A stretch of DNA of 64,000 nt from an uncultured Maribacter sp. (GTDB lineage Bacteria; Bacteroidota; Bacteroidia; Flavobacteriales; Flavobacteriaceae): the NCBI GenBank assembly GCA_947504045.1, contig CANNFY010000001.1, positions 62,001 to 126,000 on the forward strand, given 5' to 3'. Below the pieces are notes generated by a model. The model was not told the DNA's origin and did no database searches. It was given only the letters and a program-made list of their open reading frames with translations. The position numbers were made by a program, and so were the translations under genes. This document shows positions 55,134-63,963 of this stretch, piece by piece (the first letter of the stretch is position 1; the number at the start of each line of letters is the position of its first letter).

Positions 55134-56885
55134 TTATGCGTAATTACGAACCCTAATTTTATTTTTTCTTAGTTCTTTTACTTGTTCATTGGAGAAATAC
55201 AAATTATTGGTTGCTTTAAAGTTTGGTAGGTGCTTTATGTCTTTTATAGAGCCTACATTAAATTGATTATCTTCTCCGTCCCAAAACGGAATTATTTGCG
55301 CATAAATTTCATCCCCGCCATCTGGTTTTATTTCAAAAATATCTATCAGCAATTCCATAGGAATAACTAATTTTTTAAAATATTGCTCTACTTCGGGTAT
55401 TCTATTGTACCCTTCTTTTTCAATATCTATTTTTCGGGCCTTGTAGTTTTTTGCAAATTCCCAAACATTAAATTTTGGCACTAACACCTCATCTTGATAC
55501 ATTAATTTATTAATAACCAATAATTTAAAATTAAAATCATTATTAAAACTACAATTTCCTTTAGGGTAGGCATCTAATTTAATTTTGGCTTTAGGATCAT
55601 ATAATGCCTTATTTCTTATTTCTATATCTACAACCTTTTTAGGTAACTCTAATAACTCTGCAGGCAGATTTTTAAAAGGGTTCTTTTTAAGCTTAAGTTC
55701 TTTTAATTTTTTTAGTAACCCAATAGATTTTGGTAATGTAACCAAACCTGATTGAGAAAGATCTAGCACTTCTAAACTTTGCATTTCTCCTATCCACTCT
55801 GGTATTTCTTTTAGTGGATTGCAATTTAAACGTAATGTTTTTAGCTTTTTAAGTTGTACCAATTGTTTAGGTAATTCTGTTATGTTATTTGAGTTTAAAT
55901 ACAACACTTCTAAATGTTGTAAATTATCTATTTGGTTAGAAATTTCAGTTAGTCCGCATTGTACCAACTCCAAACTTTTTAAGTTTTTAAGTGTAACTAA
56001 CTTTTCCCAATTTTCAGGTTTATGTCCGCTAAAAGCAAAGTATTTTAAGTTTTCTAATTTTTCTAAACCTTTGGGTATGGTTGTAAGTACTGTTCTAGAA
56101 AAATTATCGGAATTTGTAAGTTCTAAATTAACTAAGTACTTTAATTTATATATGCTATCTACTGTACTTAATGGCAAACCAGTTAAATTACGAAGGGTAA
56201 GTTGGTTTAAATTTTTTAAATGTAGTAGTCTATCGTCTAACTCTTTTGCCGTATAATTCCACACTGCAAATGATTTTAAATTTAAGCAAGTATACAGTTG
56301 TTTAGGTATACTAAAACCGTAGCCATAATATTTTTTTTGTACTTGCGATCCAAAAGCGTCTTTAGAATCTAGTTCATAAATATCACCATAGTAAGTATCT
56401 GGATATTTAGACACATAGCTTAATAGCTCTTTAAAATATTCTTTTTTAGAAACCTTTTTTGCATAGGAAGGTAATGTAGTATTATAGAATGTATAAGCGT
56501 AGGCATAAACTTCATTCTCTGTACATTTTCCTAAACTTTTTTTTAATTTTTCTTTGAGCCCATGGCGTAATGCAATTGCATTATAAATATTGGCAAATTT
56601 TAAAGATTTTAAAACTAAAACTGGGGTGCTAAGTTTAGGTTTTATTAAATGTGATATTATAGATTTTTCTTCTGAAACAATACTAATGGTAAAACTAAAT
56701 TTACCTTTAAAAGTAGTATCTAAATTAACTTCTTTTATTGTAGCAACTTTTAGAACCAAGAAAATTTCTTGTTGATAGCCATTTTCTTCTTTAAAAAAAA
56801 TATCTCCAAAGCTAGTAGACCCTAAAACAATTCTCTTTTTGTTGTCTTGTATTAAAGAGTCTAAAATATGGTTTTCTAACAGCAT
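55134..56885 (-). CDS. Leucine-rich-repeat protein with GGDEIY/WDGED C-terminal domain
   Basis: 583 aa, no signal peptide. The N-terminal 200 residues are globular (QDNKKRIVLGSTSFGDIFFKEENGYQQEIFLVLKVA). About eight leucine-rich repeats follow (about 200-420), of the form LEVLYLNSNNITELPKQLVQLKKLKTLRLNCNPLKEIPEWIG. A C-terminal domain contains IKPDGGDEIYAQIIPFWDGEDNQFNVGSI, which matches a recurrent DUF6892-like signature. It is last in a tight five-gene operon (11 bases from the next gene). LRRs point to protein binding. No catalytic site seen. Assignment of the C-terminal domain is from memory. Confidence 0.78.
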   Translation of the reverse strand: MLLENHILDSLIQDNKKRIVLGSTSFGDIFFKEENGYQQEIFLVLKVATIKEVNLDTTFKGKFSFTISIVSEEKSIISHLIKPKLSTPVLVLKSLKFANIYNAIALRHGLKEKLKKSLGKCTENEVYAYAYTFYNTTLPSYAKKVSKKEYFKELLSYVSKYPDTYYGDIYELDSKDAFGSQVQKKYYGYGFSIPKQLYTCLNLKSFAVWNYTAKELDDRLLHLKNLNQLTLRNLTGLPLSTVDSIYKLKYLVNLELTNSDNFSRTVLTTIPKGLEKLENLKYFAFSGHKPENWEKLVTLKNLKSLELVQCGLTEISNQIDNLQHLEVLYLNSNNITELPKQLVQLKKLKTLRLNCNPLKEIPEWIGEMQSLEVLDLSQSGLVTLPKSIGLLKKLKELKLKKNPFKNLPAELLELPKKVVDIEIRNKALYDPKAKIKLDAYPKGNCSFNNDFNFKLLVINKLMYQDEVLVPKFNVWEFAKNYKARKIDIEKEGYNRIPEVEQYFKKLVIPMELLIDIFEIKPDGGDEIYAQIIPFWDGEDNQFNVGSIKDIKHLPNFKATNNLYFSNEQVKELRKNKIRVRNYA

Positions 56886-56896
56886 TTAACTATAGT

Positions 56897-58036
56897 TTAC
56901 TTATTCTCTTCACCTGGATAATAAACATGAAAAGGGCTATAATCTCCTACAATATAATAGCGTTTACTATAATCGTCGTAAAATTGAAGAACTTCTGTAT
57001 CATCCCCTTCTAAAACATGCGGATATAATTTTTTGTTACTATCTGTAGCATAATAAAATCCGTCTTTAGAATTTACTACATAATATCTTTTTTCTTCTTT
57101 TTCATTTTTTGGCAAAAAAGTATCTATCTGCTCTAAAAAAGCCAAGCGTTTATCTTCTGCTAAAGGAAATAGTTCTTTTTCTGTATATACAGAAACTAAA
57201 GTTTTTTCTTGATTTTTAAACATTGTAAAAACACTTACTAAAGTATCGCCTTCAATTATATTAGGTAATATTTGTACCCCTTTAATAATTTCCTCAGGAT
57301 TTTCTATATAATTAAAATAGGCGTTATATACTTTATTAATATGCTTACCTAAAAGCCTATCTTTAGCATTACTAATATAATCTGGATACTTATTTACTAA
57401 AAAAGCAAGATCATCTGGGTATTGGTAGCTTAATAAATTATATAATGTTTGGTCCATTTTTTTCAATACATTAAAGTAATTATATAACATTGATTGTTTG
57501 GACACATAATTTGGCTTTATAAGTTCCGATTTGCTTACAGTATTACATACGCTATAGTACACGTTATTTAACTTTTCTGCATCGGAGAAAAAACTATCTC
57601 TTATTCTAAACGTGCCCATAATTTTTTGCAAATTAAAATCTGCAGAAATAAAACTTGGTAGTTGTGAAATATGCATACGATTTTCATAAGCGCTATTAGT
57701 TTTAATAAATGTTATACTAGACATAATACTTGTATGCAACTTAGAAAAATCTTCTAAACTATAGTCTTTATGTTCTACAGTATCTCTGGTATGGTTTAGG
57801 GTTAGTTTAGCAAAATCTTGGTTCCACCAAGGTGCTATATTTTTAAAAAGTTGGTACTCATTATTCATATCATTAAGTAACCTACCTATTTGCGCTTTTT
57901 GTTCTTCTTTTAGTTGCTCTTCTTTCTGTTTATCCACTACATAATTATAGCGTGCTACTCCTAACAAGCCTATTATTGCAACTAGTAAAATTATTAGTAA
58001 TGTTATTACAATAGTATACTGTTTATTATCCTTCAT
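56897..58036 (-). CDS. Membrane-anchored hypothetical protein
   Basis: 379 aa. A single N-terminal transmembrane helix (about 9-27, ITLLIILLVAIIGLLGVA) is followed by a long helical, probably periplasmic or cytoplasmic-facing region with a coiled start (DKQKEEQLKEEQKAQIGRLLNDM). The C-terminus is beta-rich (RYYVVNSKDGFYYATDSNKKLYPHVL, then YYIVGDYSPFHVYYPGEENK). No family recognised. It has 11 bases to the LRR gene and 2 bases from the LRR-DUF1963 gene upstream, so it is cotranslated with both. Confidence 0.72.
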   Translation of the reverse strand: MKDNKQYTIVITLLIILLVAIIGLLGVARYNYVVDKQKEEQLKEEQKAQIGRLLNDMNNEYQLFKNIAPWWNQDFAKLTLNHTRDTVEHKDYSLEDFSKLHTSIMSSITFIKTNSAYENRMHISQLPSFISADFNLQKIMGTFRIRDSFFSDAEKLNNVYYSVCNTVSKSELIKPNYVSKQSMLYNYFNVLKKMDQTLYNLLSYQYPDDLAFLVNKYPDYISNAKDRLLGKHINKVYNAYFNYIENPEEIIKGVQILPNIIEGDTLVSVFTMFKNQEKTLVSVYTEKELFPLAEDKRLAFLEQIDTFLPKNEKEEKRYYVVNSKDGFYYATDSNKKLYPHVLEGDDTEVLQFYDDYSKRYYIVGDYSPFHVYYPGEENK

Positions 58037-58038
58037 AT

Positions 58039-60609
58039 TTAACTAGTTTCTATAGTTGTAAAAACATTACTAAAATCATGTTTTTCTAAATCGCTTTTGT
58101 GTATTACAAAAAATAGGTCTCCAGCATCACTCCATTGCATATCTCCTGCAGAGCTTACGGTTAACAAAGTAATCCAATCTTCTGGGTTTCCTTTTTTATG
58201 TAAAGATGCTTGTAGTTCTGGAGCTTCATGCTGGGTAAAATTATGTGCATTTACAGCATATTCATAAGTGTTTTTATTATTTAATGGTACTTCAAACAGA
58301 TCATACAGATCTTCTAAAAGCTGTTCATCTTCTTGTATAGCCTTTTCTGCTTCATCTTTAAATAAATGTTTATTTACATAACTTGCATAAAAAGATGGTG
58401 CACTATTTATTTTTTCTGCCTTTACTTTATAGCCTTGGTAATTACTATCAAACATTTCAAAATAATCTTCTTCTGTAAACTGAAACCTTTTTCCGGATAC
58501 TAAAGTATTTTCATTTTCTACATAAATTATTTTCCCCGGATTATTTGCTCCTCCATATATATTATGCAATGTTTCTAAAAAGAAAAAAAGCATTCCTGTT
58601 CTTGGTAAATAATCTTGTAAATGAGAAATTTGCGAACAATTTATTTGGCCTATAAATTCATATGCATAATTAGTCTTGTTTTCTCTCCAATTTTCGCCAA
58701 ATGTTGGATAAGGAATTTCTTCTGGTAAATCTGGCATCCCTCCAAAACGATGGTTACCTACTTTAGCATAATCTTCTTCTAAATTATGTTTAAATGCTAT
58801 TCCTTTTTTAACTAAACCAATTAGCCCTTCTTTATATTTATTTAATTTATTTTCTGCAATAACCGTCTCTATTTCTGATACTAATTCTTGGTCGTTTTTT
58901 GCATAAAAAGCCTTATTATCCCATGCAACTAAACCTTTACCATCTGCTCCTTTATAATCATAATCTAACAATCGTTTTTTATCTTCCATTGCTAACTCAA
59001 TTGTATTTATAGCATTAAAAGATGTTGGCAAACTTTCTAATTGGTTATTGTTTAAGTTTATCTTATTTAGTTTAGCTTGTTTTGCTAAAGATTCTGGTAG
59101 TGTTTTTAGCTTATTACCATTTAAAGAAATATTTTGAAGCTCTGGTAGCTTAATTTCTTTAGGAATAGCTGTTAGTTTGTTATTAGACAACCACAAATAT
59201 TTTAGTTTTGGTAACTGCATAACACTGCTTGGTAATGCAGTTAAAAGGTTATTTCCGAAAGATAATTGCTCTAAATTTTTAAGGGTTCCTATAGTTTTCG
59301 GTAGTTCTTGAATAGAGGTACCGCTACAATGTAATGCTTTTAACTTAGTTAACTTAGAAATTTCATTCGGCACTATATTTAATGGTAATTTGTGGTCTTT
59401 TATACTATTAGATTTATTTGATATGTTTAAACTTTCTAAGTTTTTAAAGGATAATATTTCTTTTGGAAAGGAAACAAAATCTGGATTTTCTAAATATAAA
59501 AAACGAACATCTTCTAATTTTGCAGATGCTGTTTCTTTCATAGATAAAAATTGATAGTTAGACCAATTAAGAGTTGCTATTTCTATTTTTTTTGCCAGTT
59601 GTATTGGAAAAGATTTATTGTGGTAACTTTTGGTCATTTCGCCAGCCATTAACAACCACCCTTCTTTAAAAATAACAGTACCATTAAAATCTAATCTGTA
59701 ATCAAAACCATTTATTTTTGAATAGAGAAATAAAGGTGCATTTGTTTTTCCTTCGTTAAACTGTAATTGCCCATCTGGAACTCCATTATTATGAATACCC
59801 TTTGCTGGTATAACTATTTCTACCTGTCCGTCTCCAGGGTAATCATTTAACACCTGGTCTGCAATTGCCTTTTTATAGTCTTTAGTCTTTGCTTTTATAG
59901 TAACTACTAACTCTCTAGACATTTTTGCTATACAAGCATTACATTCTTTTTCAATAAAATCAAATGTAAAATCGCCAACCGTTAAATATTCTTTACCATC
60001 TTTCGGAATTGTAATTGAATATACTTTTTTTTCAGGTTTCGCATTTACGTTAGCTACTGCTTCTTGTTTAGCGTTAAACTCCTCTTCTTCTTTTTCTATT
60101 TCTAAAAGATGTTCTTTCCAAGCTTTTTGGCGTAGTATAGTATCGCCAATAATTTCTAAAGAGTTAAAAACTTCTACAACCCATTTTTGCAACTGCTCTT
60201 CTTGGCTTTTTTCGTGTACCGCTTTAAATTCGATATAAAAATCATTATCCAATAAAATACAAGCAAAAAAATAATTTATTTTAAAATGTATTTTCTGAAA
60301 AATAGCATCTGTATGTGCTTTTAGTAAATACGCTTCTAAACCATTTATTTGTTTATTTTCTTCACTTATTTTTTCAGATTTAAAATACAAAGACAAACAA
60401 GAATCCTGAAATTTTTCTTGCCATGTATTGCCTTTATATATTTTATCCATAAGCTCTGTTCTTTTTAAAACAGCTACGCTTATAGATGGCCATTGGTTTT
60501 TATAGTCTTCCTGTTTATTATTGGCCCAAACCCCAATTTTAGAAGAATCAAAAACATCAAAATTATCTGGCAGATTTATTTTAAATAAACTGTTTACATG
60601 GCTTTTCAT
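58039..60609 (-). CDS. LRR protein with DcrB-like N-terminus and DUF1963/YwqG-like C-terminus
   Basis: 856 aa, no signal peptide. Residues 1-155 resemble a DcrB/DUF1795-type domain (FKINLPDNFDVFDSSKIGVWANNK...SLYFKSEKI). A middle region (about 195-340) has CNAC near 232-235. Leucine-rich repeats follow (about 350-540: LKYLWLSNNKLTAIPKEIKLPELQNISLNGNKLKTLP). The C-terminal 240 residues match DUF1963/YwqG (HRFGGMPDLPEEIPYPTF, then FIGQINCSQISHLQDYLPRTGMLFFFLE). A composite of four modules, probably a protein-recognition scaffold. Second in the operon from the 5-prime side after the lipoprotein. Confidence 0.8.
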   Translation of the reverse strand: MKSHVNSLFKINLPDNFDVFDSSKIGVWANNKQEDYKNQWPSISVAVLKRTELMDKIYKGNTWQEKFQDSCLSLYFKSEKISEENKQINGLEAYLLKAHTDAIFQKIHFKINYFFACILLDNDFYIEFKAVHEKSQEEQLQKWVVEVFNSLEIIGDTILRQKAWKEHLLEIEKEEEEFNAKQEAVANVNAKPEKKVYSITIPKDGKEYLTVGDFTFDFIEKECNACIAKMSRELVVTIKAKTKDYKKAIADQVLNDYPGDGQVEIVIPAKGIHNNGVPDGQLQFNEGKTNAPLFLYSKINGFDYRLDFNGTVIFKEGWLLMAGEMTKSYHNKSFPIQLAKKIEIATLNWSNYQFLSMKETASAKLEDVRFLYLENPDFVSFPKEILSFKNLESLNISNKSNSIKDHKLPLNIVPNEISKLTKLKALHCSGTSIQELPKTIGTLKNLEQLSFGNNLLTALPSSVMQLPKLKYLWLSNNKLTAIPKEIKLPELQNISLNGNKLKTLPESLAKQAKLNKINLNNNQLESLPTSFNAINTIELAMEDKKRLLDYDYKGADGKGLVAWDNKAFYAKNDQELVSEIETVIAENKLNKYKEGLIGLVKKGIAFKHNLEEDYAKVGNHRFGGMPDLPEEIPYPTFGENWRENKTNYAYEFIGQINCSQISHLQDYLPRTGMLFFFLETLHNIYGGANNPGKIIYVENENTLVSGKRFQFTEEDYFEMFDSNYQGYKVKAEKINSAPSFYASYVNKHLFKDEAEKAIQEDEQLLEDLYDLFEVPLNNKNTYEYAVNAHNFTQHEAPELQASLHKKGNPEDWITLLTVSSAGDMQWSDAGDLFFVIHKSDLEKHDFSNVFTTIETS

Positions 60610-60614
60610 AATTT

Positions 60615-61481
60615 CTATTCTACAATTATTTTTGCCTCTGCAATTAATTTTGCAGTACTATTTTTATCTCTAATTTTTAATCGCCAGTTTACAGGGTTAC
60701 TAAGACTACCTTTATTTATTTTTAAAGTGGCAGAAATTCCTTGCTTTAATAATGCCTCATCATAAATAGGCTCTTTAAATAAATCTTTTAGGTTTAGTAT
60801 TTCATTCCCATCATTATCTAATACAACTACATCCATTCCTAAATGTATACCGCCATCAACTTTTTTGTAACCACTTAAATCTTGAATATCAAAACGTAAA
60901 TTTTCATAAAAATTAGCTTTACCTTCTTGTAATACGGTTTCTCTATCTTCTGAATAAACATAAGCTTCAGAATAGGCAAGCCCATTTGTTTTTATTTTAA
61001 TATACGGATTTGCAACTACTTCAAAATCCATTTTTGAACTTAAACTTGCGTCTCCTTTAGCGTCTTTAATAGTGTAATGTATTACGTACTTTTTGTTAGA
61101 ATAAATAGGTTTTGCCAAAACTACATGACCATTAATTATAGGTACAGAAGCATCAAAGCCAGTATTGGTATTCGAAAATAAATTAGCATTACGCATAATA
61201 GTATCTCCACTTTGGGTAAGTAAATACATTTCCATTTCTGGATAATACTTACCATCTTCTAAATTAAAACCTTCTAAATCGGAGAAATTAGTATATATTT
61301 TTTGGCCATAAAAAAAACTTCGTTCACCAACCTCTTCAGAACCGTCTGTTATATACACTTTCCCAGCCTTAAGCCCGTTTTCTTCAACTAATATTCCTTT
61401 AGAGCCGTCTTTATTGGAACCAACATTCATGTTACAAGACATAAACCCTAAAACTAATACTGCTAATTTTATAATTTTCAT
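60615..61481 (-). CDS. Lipoprotein with two similar beta domains
   Basis: 288 aa with lipobox LGFMSC (Cys about 16). The two halves look homologous. Half one (about 38-155) runs KVYITDGSEEVGERSFFYGQ...FNLEDGKYYPEMEMYLLTQSGDTIMRNANLF. Half two (about 170-288) runs EAYVYSEDRETVLQEGKANF...YKKVDGGIHLGMDVVVLDNDGNEILNLKDLF. Both end with a similar strand pattern (VIHYTIKDAKGD versus NWRLKIRDKNST). This is an internal duplication. No known family. It lies 5 bases before the LRR-DUF1963 gene. Confidence 0.72.
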   Translation of the reverse strand: MKIIKLAVLVLGFMSCNMNVGSNKDGSKGILVEENGLKAGKVYITDGSEEVGERSFFYGQKIYTNFSDLEGFNLEDGKYYPEMEMYLLTQSGDTIMRNANLFSNTNTGFDASVPIINGHVVLAKPIYSNKKYVIHYTIKDAKGDASLSSKMDFEVVANPYIKIKTNGLAYSEAYVYSEDRETVLQEGKANFYENLRFDIQDLSGYKKVDGGIHLGMDVVVLDNDGNEILNLKDLFKEPIYDEALLKQGISATLKINKGSLSNPVNWRLKIRDKNSTAKLIAEAKIIVE

Positions 61482-61487
61482 TGTTTT

Positions 61488-61886
61488 TTATCTTAATCCT
61501 GGTCCTCCGATACTCGTTTTCAAAAGCTTATGAAACGCTTTTCTTAGAAATTTTTTATTTAAACCAAATTTATGGGCGTTTTCATCTACAGCTCTTTTTA
61601 ATTTTCTTAGTGATTTAAAGAGTACAACACCTAATACAATTAGAGCTACTATAAATATACACATGATAAACGCCAAACCATATTGTATAGTTTGTAATTT
61701 TTCTAAAGGAAAACTTTTACCAGCTACAAAAACATTATAGCCAATAATTACAACAAAAATTCCAGCAATTACATAACGGAGATATTTATATTTTGAAAGA
61801 TATTCTTGATACTCGTCTAACAAAACAACCATGTTTTCTTGTGGTATTTTTTTTAATAATTCCGTTTCTTCAGTAGTTAAACTCAT
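61488..61886 (-). CDS. Small membrane protein, first gene of the LRR operon
   Basis: 132 aa with two hydrophobic segments (about 35-54 and 70-92), an acidic N-terminus (MSLTTEETELLKKIPQENMVVLLDEYQEYL) and a basic C-terminus (LRKLKRAVDENAHKFGLNKKFLRKAFHKLLK). No known family. It is first of five tightly spaced genes (6, 5, 2 and 11 bases). A CACCTTTG sequence about 22 bases upstream on the minus strand (61908-61915) is a 7/8 match to the -7 box. Confidence 0.7.
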   Translation of the reverse strand: MSLTTEETELLKKIPQENMVVLLDEYQEYLSKYKYLRYVIAGIFVVIIGYNVFVAGKSFPLEKLQTIQYGLAFIMCIFIVALIVLGVVLFKSLRKLKRAVDENAHKFGLNKKFLRKAFHKLLKTSIGGPGLR

Positions 61887-61907
61887 CTTTTTTTTTATTT
61901 AATATTA

Positions 61908-61915
61908 CAAAGGTG
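61908..61915 (-). promoter_or_regulatory. Candidate -7 box of the five-gene LRR operon
   Basis: CACCTTTG on the minus strand (7/8 to TAnnTTTG), 22 bases before the ATG at 61886. An ATTG lies 15 bases further upstream, shorter than the usual 17-23. Confidence 0.32.
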
Positions 61916-62197
61916 TTTCAATAACGAAAACAATACATCCCTTATTTCAGGGGTTTTATTAAATTTTAAAAAATAATTGGTTTAACATTTACACTATTTT
62001 TAAAGCTCTGTAGTTCATATATCTACTAACGTAATATTTTTAGCATCTTTTTGTGAAAACTCTGTGATATATATTTTTTTAATTTGTGTACAACCGGGAA
62101 ATATAAATGGAATAATTATGAAATGAACATAAAATTTCATTAAAACTTTTATGGATTGAAATTTCTTTGAAATGTAATTTTTTAACTAAAAATCTTT
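61916..62197. other. Divergent intergenic region between the LRR operon and the sigma-factor gene
   Basis: About 280 bases without a supported gene. It separates two divergent units and ends next to the -7 box of the sigma gene. I see no hairpin, riboswitch or RNA gene in it. Confidence 0.5.
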
Positions 62198-62205
62198 TAC
62201 TTTTG
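62198..62205 (+). promoter_or_regulatory. -7 box deciding the sigma-factor start
   Basis: TACTTTTG, an exact match to TAnnTTTG, 18 bases before ATG 62224. The longer frame from 62167 would begin upstream of this box, so 62224 is the better start. No -33 TTG at normal spacing. Confidence 0.5.
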
Positions 62206-62223
62206 ATACTAATAAAAAATAAA

Positions 62224-62778
62224 ATGGCTTCTCACGAACTAAATCCAAATATCTGGGTAGATCAATATGCTGATTACCTATTTAATTATGCTGTTACTAG
62301 GGTAAGTGATTCTGAAATTGCAAAAGATTTGGTGCAAGAAACTTTTTTTGCCGGATTAAAATCTGCAAAAAATTATAAAGGAGAAGCTGCAGAACGCACA
62401 TGGTTAATAGCAATTCTTAAAAGAAAAGTAATTGACCATTACAGAAAAATAAATTCTAAAAAAGGAAAAGCTGAAGTTAGAATGAACTATAATTCTAGCA
62501 GCGATTCTGATGGTGATTGGCTAGAAGAACAAGTAGCAGACCCATTTAGTTCTATGAACGACAACATTTTAGAAAATGAAGAATTAGGTTTAGCCATACA
62601 ACAATGTATTTCTAAACTACCTAAAAAACAATCTCAAGTTTTTGTAATGAAAACAATTAGAGGCATAGATACTGAAGATATTTGTAATGAACTAGGTATT
62701 AATGCGTCTAACCTTTGGGTTATGATCCATAGAGCTAGAACCGCACTTATGGGTTGTTTAAATAAAAATTGGTTTTAA
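62224..62778 (+). CDS. ECF-type sigma-70 factor
   Basis: 184 aa from ATG 62224. Region 2 has YLFNYAVTRVSDSEIAKDLVQETFFAGL (about 18-45) with the core-binding features, then TWLIAILKRKVIDHYRK. Region 4 is LGLAIQQCISKLPKKQSQVFVMKTIRGIDTEDICNELGINASNLWVMIHRARTALMGCL. It directs RNA polymerase to a specialised regulon. The 75-aa zinc-type gene 4 bases downstream is its probable anti-sigma factor. Signal and regulon unknown. In Flavobacteriia a sigma factor of this type next to gcvP is a recurring arrangement in my memory. Confidence 0.93.
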   Translation: MASHELNPNIWVDQYADYLFNYAVTRVSDSEIAKDLVQETFFAGLKSAKNYKGEAAERTWLIAILKRKVIDHYRKINSKKGKAEVRMNYNSSSDSDGDWLEEQVADPFSSMNDNILENEELGLAIQQCISKLPKKQSQVFVMKTIRGIDTEDICNELGINASNLWVMIHRARTALMGCLNKNWF

Positions 62779-62782
62779 AAAT

Positions 62783-63010
62783 ATGATTTCTTGTGAAAAA
62801 GCAGCAGTAATCTGCAACAAAGCCCAATATAATGAGGCTTCCTTAATGGAGAAAATTAAATTAAAAATTCACACTTTTGTATGTAAAACTTGTGCTAAAC
62901 ACAGTAAAAAAAATACAAAGTTAACATCGTTATGTAATAAAGCTAATGTGCAAATATTATCTGATGAAGAAAAAAATGCAATGAAAAATATATTAGAAGG
63001 TAAAAAATAA
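62783..63010 (+). CDS. Short zinc-type anti-sigma-like protein
   Basis: 75 aa, basic, no membrane segment. The motif HTFVCKTC (H29 xxx C33 xx C36) is the HxxxCxxC zinc-binding anti-sigma signature; further cysteines lie at 4, 11 and 51. It follows the sigma gene by 4 bases. Unlike most ECF anti-sigma factors it lacks a transmembrane sensor part, so it may sense redox or metal state inside the cell. The last 18 bases overlap the end of the converging UbiA-like gene. Confidence 0.78.
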   Translation: MISCEKAAVICNKAQYNEASLMEKIKLKIHTFVCKTCAKHSKKNTKLTSLCNKANVQILSDEEKNAMKNILEGKK

Positions 63011-63823
63011 AGCGCTTATTACTAATATTACATACCAAAAAATTGGAATACTTTCTACCCAAAAAGAAGCAAAATATGTATTCTGATTTCTTTTAGTTAC
63101 AAACATTAATCCCCCCAGAACTAAAAATAAAATACCTTTTGCATACATATCAAAAACAGTAATAGTGTCTTTTAAATAGTTTAAAGCAAAAAACAACAAT
63201 ACTCCAAAAGCTCCAATTATTTTACTTGTAGTAACACCATACCTTTGTGGTAAGGTTTTTAATTCAGGAGCATCATTTTTTAAATCTCTAATTTCAAACG
63301 GAATTAGAAGTATTAAAACTATAAGTATACGCTGTATAGTTTCTATACAAATATCCCAATTTATAGGAGAGTTAATTTCCAAAAAAGGAAGAATAACAGT
63401 AATACCTGCCCAAACTAAGGCAACTGGCAGTATTTTTAACACCCCTAAATCTCTAAACTTTTTAACTTGAGGCAATACGGGTATAGCGTATAAGCCAGTT
63501 AATATAAGTAAGACTAGTATACCAATTATTGTTTTATAGTTTAAAAAAAAGAGGTTATAAAAGCATATTAAAAAAGATACAAAACTAAATAGCTGAATAT
63601 TTTTATGATACTTGTTTGCTACTAAAATATACTTTTCAGCCTCTACTCCGTATTTTATAAAATTATAACCACAAATAGTACTAAAAAAAACAAACGAAAC
63701 TAAATGATTGCTAATTTCTACAGATAGTAATAACCCTGTTACTAACAATAAAAAAACAACAGCTAAAGCAACATGAATACTAGCATCTAAATAAAAATTA
63801 AACAAAGCTTTTACCATCTTCAT
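62993..63823 (-). CDS. UbiA-like polytopic membrane protein
   Basis: 276 aa with about eight hydrophobic helices. The second Asp motif of UbiA prenyltransferases is present as EIRDLKNDAPELKTLPQRYG (DxxxD). The first motif (NDxxDxxxD) is replaced by YNFIKYGVEAEK, where Asp residues are lost. So it belongs to the UbiA superfamily by fold but may not bind Mg-diphosphate normally. It could be a diverged prenyltransferase or an inactive relative. Its stop overlaps the anti-sigma gene by 18 bases, and it is divergent from gcvP. Confidence 0.7.
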   Translation of the reverse strand: MKMVKALFNFYLDASIHVALAVVFLLLVTGLLLSVEISNHLVSFVFFSTICGYNFIKYGVEAEKYILVANKYHKNIQLFSFVSFLICFYNLFFLNYKTIIGILVLLILTGLYAIPVLPQVKKFRDLGVLKILPVALVWAGITVILPFLEINSPINWDICIETIQRILIVLILLIPFEIRDLKNDAPELKTLPQRYGVTTSKIIGAFGVLLFFALNYLKDTITVFDMYAKGILFLVLGGLMFVTKRNQNTYFASFWVESIPIFWYVILVISALFFTF

Positions 63824-63963
63824 ATAACAAAAATAGCCAAACTGTTTATAACCTTAGTTTTTAGTTAAAAACTTTAGTATTCTTCGTTTAGTTAGTCGTA
63901 ATATTCCATAAATAATTTCTTTATTTTGCAGTACTTTTTAAAGCAAAAAAACGAACTCAGAAT

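Noticed and set aside
62167-62223. Longer start for the sigma factor
   Set aside because: It would begin before the TACTTTTG box, and the added hydrophobic residues do not fit a sigma factor.
63824-63963. Glycine riboswitch before gcvP
   Set aside because: The 140-base leader shows no glycine-aptamer-like conserved core or tandem fold by eye.
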